Source: Amphirosellinia nigrospora
Lineage: Eukaryota; Ascomycota; Sordariomycetes; Xylariales; Xylariaceae
Length of the DNA stretch: 64,000 bases
NCBI GenBank assembly: GCA_004123355.1
Contig: SCHM01000001.1
Span: 8,318,193-8,382,192 of the forward strand
Direction of reading: 5' to 3'
Each line of letters begins with the position of its first letter. Positions within the stretch are counted from its first letter, which is position 1. Below, piece by piece: positions 59,700 to 64,000 of the stretch. The translations under genes and the position numbers were made by a program. The notes beneath the pieces are model-generated. The model was not told the DNA's origin. It worked only from the letters and a program-made list of their open reading frames with translations, and made no database searches.

Positions 59700-60476
59700 A
59701 TTGACGGTGATACAGCTGTCTCGTCTCGACAAAGGGTGCGGGGGTGGTGGCTTCGGCTACCAAAGACCACAATGGATTGGGTGGTGGAAAGAAAGACTTT
59801 GCTATGTCGATGACTGAGCGTTGTCAATTTGCGGTAGATAATGAGAAAGACAAAGAGGTGACGCAGAAGCCGTGACGGGAGCTTCGGCAGCTTTTAAGAG
59901 CTCAGGTTGATTTTGAGGGAATGTGGCCTTGTCTACCTAGGTAGGTGACGATATTGATTGAGCTGAGCTCTTGACAGCAGTGGGCAGATGGTGGGGCTTG
60001 GCCAGGTGTGAGCTAGGGGCTACGTCATCATTTATTTGTGGTCTGCCTGGCCACGCTAGGTACCTAGGTAGGGTAGCCCTTGTACTACTGCCGTACCGTT
60101 AAGGGTATAAAGCCCAATTAAGTTCCAAGACTAAGCCTATACAGTTATAACCTATCTACTGAGGACACACATTCAAACGTTTAATGTGAACCCACGACAC
60201 GCGCAGGCCGAACCACGAATGCACTAGCCAATGACGTTGTGTTGTCTAGAGCTCTGGTCAGATTCATGGCCAAGGAATATCACAATGATAATTTCCGAAA
60301 CTGTCCATACAGTCAGCTATGGATGATTCTATACTACGTATCACACTCATATTTGAGACAGCCGAGGCTTTTTCTACCTGGTCTCTATTTACAGAGTTAT
60401 AGGCGCAACAAATTTGATAGAGCTAACACATAGCACCAAGCTAAATTCAACTCTCATTCACACTTGTTCCCTAACA
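59700..60476. other. Promoter of the BAP31-like gene and dus3 3' region
   Basis: Contains CTACCTAGGTAGGT (about 59933-59946) and TAGGTACCTAGGTAGG (about 60058-60073), two of the densest examples of the dispersed palindromic word. No gene seen. Confidence 0.55.
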
Positions 60477-62755
60477 CTAGCCCTCCGCATCGATCTCGTG
60501 GCTGTGAGATTTATGCTTCGGTTGGAAGGTAAAGTTAGGATGAGCGGGACCCAGGAACATCTCGCTGTTAATAGTTAGACAAAACCACACCGAGAACAAC
60601 GTGTTCCTTGCAATAGAAAGGGACTTACGAGATTTTGATCCAATCCTTGTAGTTGGTGCTCGCGAGCAACGTCTCCAAATCATCGCGGCTTCTATACTTC
60701 GGAGCCCGGTCCTGAATATTGGGGGGAAGATGTTCTAAGAGCCCAATCGGAATGTATCGGCAAGTGAAGCTCAGCCACTCGAGCAAGAATCGCCTCGTGT
60801 GACCAAGCCCAATCTCGTCACTGCCCCAGGCTTCTAGCCCGTAGCGGACGAATTTCTCGACATAGCCGAGTCGTTCGGATGCTGACTTGTCGAGATACTG
60901 TCCTTTCTCAATCTCCTCAAATATCCATGGCTTTATCATGGCGCCTCGCGCAACCATGACCGAGTCTACCTTGGCATTGTCGATGTGATCGTAATAGTCT
61001 ATGTGTGAATAGCAGTCGCCGTTTCCGATGAAGTAAATCCCGCCATCTGATGTGTTTGCTTGCGTGCTCTCATCAGGTTCCATAGCCGTATCTGTAAGAA
61101 TGTTCTTCTTGTCCCTGTATGATTGGATCAGTGCCGCGCACTCTGCAATGTACTCCCAGTTGGCCTTCTTCGTGTATCGCTGTTGTCTACTACGTCCATG
61201 TAGTGTTATGGCCGCCGTTCCAGGTGCCCCCAGTCGACCCCGAAAGTCAGGATTGCCGAAAGCCAGCCTCTCGATAATTCGTTGGGCTGTAGGTCTGCCT
61301 TCCCGCACGCCAGTTCGAAGCTTCACTGTGATGGGTACATCCTCAGAGACGGCGTTCATGCCTCGAACCATCTTTTCTAGCTTGTTCGGCGTGTCCAAGA
61401 GCCCGGACCCGGCTCCCGTCTGAAAAACTAAGTCAATGGGACAGCCACAGTTGAGATCGATGACTCGAAGATGAGGTAGGAATCTTGTCAAAGCCTCTGC
61501 GGCTTTCATCGCAACCCAAGCCTGATTGCCAGATATCTGTGCTCCCCATTTGAGATCCTTGGCATTATCGTAGCCTTCAACAATCTTGCCGTTCTCGGGG
61601 GTGTAGCGAGGAGAAGCCAGTTCGCTTTCATGAGTCTTCATGAGAGCCCATTCGCCTTTCTGTCCCTGGATCAAAGGCAAACCCATTGCCATTTCAGAGG
61701 TAGGTGATCTGAGCACCGAGATCGCTGCACAATCTTCGAAGGGAGATTGCCCTGGGTTGTGAGAGGTGCCAAGACAGGCGTTTCTCGTCCAAAATAGATC
61801 TTCCGCTTCTCAGAAGGCTTAAACGGAGGGTCTACAAACTGAGCTCTAAGCTCTTCGAGCTCACTAGTGTCTAGTGGCGCATCCTCTGTGCCCTGCTTCC
61901 TGTTGTAGATCTTGTGCGTTATTTCAGAATCTCTATCCAGCCATTTTATGTAGGCCTCGGATTTTTCGAGCACAGTTTTTTCCTGGCAAGATCCCATTTA
62001 ATATCGGCCGATGCAACATTGACTACGCCAGGCCTGGCGTCCTGAATACCGTCAAGTTCCGCATGGTCCCCTTCTTGAATAAGCACGAGCTCCTTGCGCC
62101 CATCCTCATGTTGGATCTCTTTAGAATGGCTTTTAACGAAGCGGCATTTCCAACCCGATGGACAATGGCCATATCTCTCGAAGACGGTGCATTTTCCACC
62201 GAGGGTTTCGACGTCTGGGCGGCGACCCTCGGCAAGATATAGGCGGAGGTCATGGCACAAGTTACATCGTTCGCCAAACTTGCATTGCTTGGGCGAGAAC
62301 TCATTACTCAACATTCGACTATTGCAGAGTCGTAGCGAGTCCTCAAAGTGGCCAAAGGAGCGATTATGGTTCTGTCCTCCTTCTGCTTCTTCTTTCCCTT
62401 CTTGCCGCCGCCGTCTTGTCGTTGGTCTGGCTTGCCGGTGGCACGGTTGTCAGCTGCGCCGGTACCTTCGGCGGCATCATCATCAACAACATCTTGAGCC
62501 TCCAATGAGATGATATATCTTTGCGGGTAGCATGTTAATAAAAGGGATTAAAACCATGACTTTGGGGTGCCACACTTACTCTGGTTTTATAGGTGCCAGG
62601 CCATGTTTTCGTTCGCGTTGGTCTGTGGTTGCGTTGTGGCTGAGCTTTTGTCTCTTTGACGAAGGCTCGTTCGCCTCAGCGGCTACACCTACACCAGCCT
62701 CCTCAGTGTGAACCTCAGCCGCAGCAGGGCCCTCGGGTTGTTCCGAATCCTGCAT
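60477..62755 (-). CDS. dus3: tRNA-dihydrouridine(47) synthase Dus3 (several frame breaks)
   Basis: Exons 62755-62580, 62518-60629 and 60564-60477, about 718 residues. Dus3 reduces uridine 47 in the variable loop of cytoplasmic tRNAs using FMN and NAD(P)H. The N-terminal acidic/low-complexity part is followed by CCCH zinc fingers: [20 protein letters not shown], then [15 protein letters not shown]. The FMN barrel shows [19 protein letters not shown], then [19 protein letters not shown] with the catalytic Cys, ITVKLRTGV and [20 protein letters not shown] (His/Arg, Lys). It continues [10 protein letters not shown] and [15 protein letters not shown]. The C-terminus is [20 protein letters not shown]. 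Frame changes lie near 62383 and 61975 (one base lost each) and in 61713-61750 (two lost, one gained). The lengths then fit exactly. Confidence 0.92.
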
Positions 62756-63052
62756 GAGACGTGTGCTGTTACTAGTGTTGGCTTGTAAATTAACAGCGGC
62801 TGTTGGCCTTGGGTTGCTTTAAAATGATGACCAAATGAAGTTACGGGTCTTATTTCATAATTGAGATTTGTTTCAATGCAAGATCCAGAATTTTAGTAGG
62901 CCACAGTGATTTTCAATTAATCGAGGCCCATTATTTCCATCAGTCTCAGTGCAGCCGTCTCGCGGGTGGGGACCCGTAACACCTCGACTTACCTGATCCA
63001 GTAATAGCGCGGCTGTTTCACTGATGTCCTGTATGCGTTGTATCGATCTGGG
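62756..63052. promoter_or_regulatory. dus3 upstream region
   Basis: About 300 bases upstream of the dus3 ATG before the MITE insertion. No gene is visible; it presumably carries the dus3 promoter, and the MITE sits immediately upstream of it. Confidence 0.45.
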
Positions 63053-63451
63053 CAGAGTGGGTCGAACAACACTCCACACACGCACCAAAGCCGCCATAAA
63101 GTTCAACACTTCACAAATCAACACAAATAAATCGTAAAAATAAAATTTTAGCTGTAGGTTATTATTTAAGTAGTAATTATTATACTGCTAAAATTTTATC
63201 TTATTTGAACTATTATTGCGCTAGTTATCTATATATAAAATTTTAGCATATATAAGTAGTTTTAAACGTTAAATAACTTTTTTATTATAGAAGATATAGA
63301 AATAAAAGCGACATCATAAACCGCGCTAATTAACTCTATCTATCTAAAATTTCTTTCATTTTTTAATAATTTCTTTGACGTAGTTCTTGATAGTTGAAAA
63401 GGGTAGAGTTTAGGTGTGGCTGCGTGTGTGGAGTTTTGTTCGACCCACTCT
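63053..63451. mobile_element. hAT-like MITE (TIR CAGAGTGGGTCGAACA)
   Basis: A 399-bp very AT-rich element with imperfect terminal inverted repeats of about 30 bp. The left end is CAGAGTGGGTCGAACAACAC; the right end is the reverse complement of CAGAGTGGGTCGAACAAAAC. It is flanked by the 8-bp repeat GATCTGGG (63045-63052 and 63452-63459). The first ten terminal bases are identical to those of the element at 5148-5400, whereas the interiors are unrelated by eye. No coding capacity. Confidence 0.85.
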
Positions 63452-63459
63452 GATCTGGG

Positions 63460-64000
63460 TACTTCAAGGTTGCCGCTAGTTCGGACCGGTACGGCTAGAA
63501 TGAAAGATTATTTATTCAGCTGGTTTTATTACGGCGCGGTAGTCTGGGACGGTGCCAATTTAAAAATAGGCCTGGCCTAAAGACTATTCCTTAGCACACT
63601 GAACGGCGGCCCCCTCGCGCTATTGCTAATTACAGTGATCTTCTCTTGATACAAGAAGGGAGTTGAAAGTAAGGATCGGATCAGATTTAATCTGGAATTG
63701 AATGTAATACATATAGGTATGTAATCTATGAAAGTATACTGGGCAGCTTCAATATGAATTATGCATAATAATACACTAAACCTTTTGTCGGAACCTTCCA
63801 AGGTTATGAGCCTGGAGCCTGTGATTAGGTATAAACCTTGGTATACATCATTATTCCAAGCTTATGTAATTTCCAAGGAATCCTAGGTGCGGGGGATGAC
63901 CCCAGCAGACTGCCCTTACACTTAGGTACTAGAATCAATCTCGCGTAGGGGTCGTAACCAGGTCACCGGCATTGGTTCTGCTGCTCGTCATCTTACCGTA
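63460..64000. other. Right-edge non-coding sequence
   Basis: No supportable gene to the window end; the open frame 63577-63801 (minus) has no motif. Confidence 0.5.

Overview
This window comes from a filamentous ascomycete (Pezizomycotina), most likely a Sordariomycete. The evidence is short spliceosomal introns (about 48-62 nt, GT...AG, with CTAAC-like branch sites), a typical fungal housekeeping gene set, secreted hydrolases, AT-rich mobile-element debris, and the palindrome TACCTAGGTA scattered through non-coding DNA. No bacterial features, CRISPR arrays or rRNA genes were seen, and no convincing tRNA gene.

Layout. The left edge (1-1091, minus) holds the N-terminal part of a TEA/ATTS transcription factor of the AbaA/Tec1 type. 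Next come MRD1 (1998-4911, minus), a 253-bp hAT-like MITE (5148-5400) and LC8 dynein light chain (5842-6464, plus). About 8.5 kb without a recognisable gene follows. An ELL-type RNA polymerase II elongation factor lies at 15004-17491. Another gene-poor stretch (17.5-23.3 kb) has only weak hypothetical ORFs. Then come an EFM2/FAM86-like methyltransferase (23311-24354), a small proline-rich ORF interrupted by an in-frame TGA (25425-25949) and a conserved fungal protein of unknown function (27747-30134, minus). The 30-41 kb part mixes LTR-retroelement debris, an AT-rich island with a 34-bp perfect palindrome, a secreted SGNH hydrolase (minus) and an Hsp70/actin-like membrane-anchored protein (plus).

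The right half is denser: RPB10 (minus), NAN1/UTP17 (plus), a 2-oxoglutarate/Fe(II) oxygenase (plus), a zf-met2/SERF-like protein (minus), a conserved helix-hairpin-helix-like protein (51385-52281), a secreted glycoside hydrolase (53449-54980), a DUF1479 oxygenase (56326-57993), a BAP31/Yet3 ER protein (minus) and DUS3 tRNA-dihydrouridine synthase (60477-62755, minus). A second hAT-like MITE with the same terminal decamer as the first lies at 63053-63451.

How the genes relate. No biosynthetic cluster or defence island is apparent. MRD1 and NAN1 both act in the 18S pre-rRNA (SSU) processome. RPB10 and ELL are transcription components, and DUS3 modifies tRNA. The rest are independent.

The most striking property of the window is that many otherwise well-conserved genes carry single-base length changes in very short homopolymers, nearly all losses. 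MRD1, LC8, RPB10, the methyltransferase and the zf-met2 gene reconstruct cleanly with no shift. I read most of these breaks as consensus errors in the assembly, but real decay of the dispensable genes cannot be excluded from the sequence alone.
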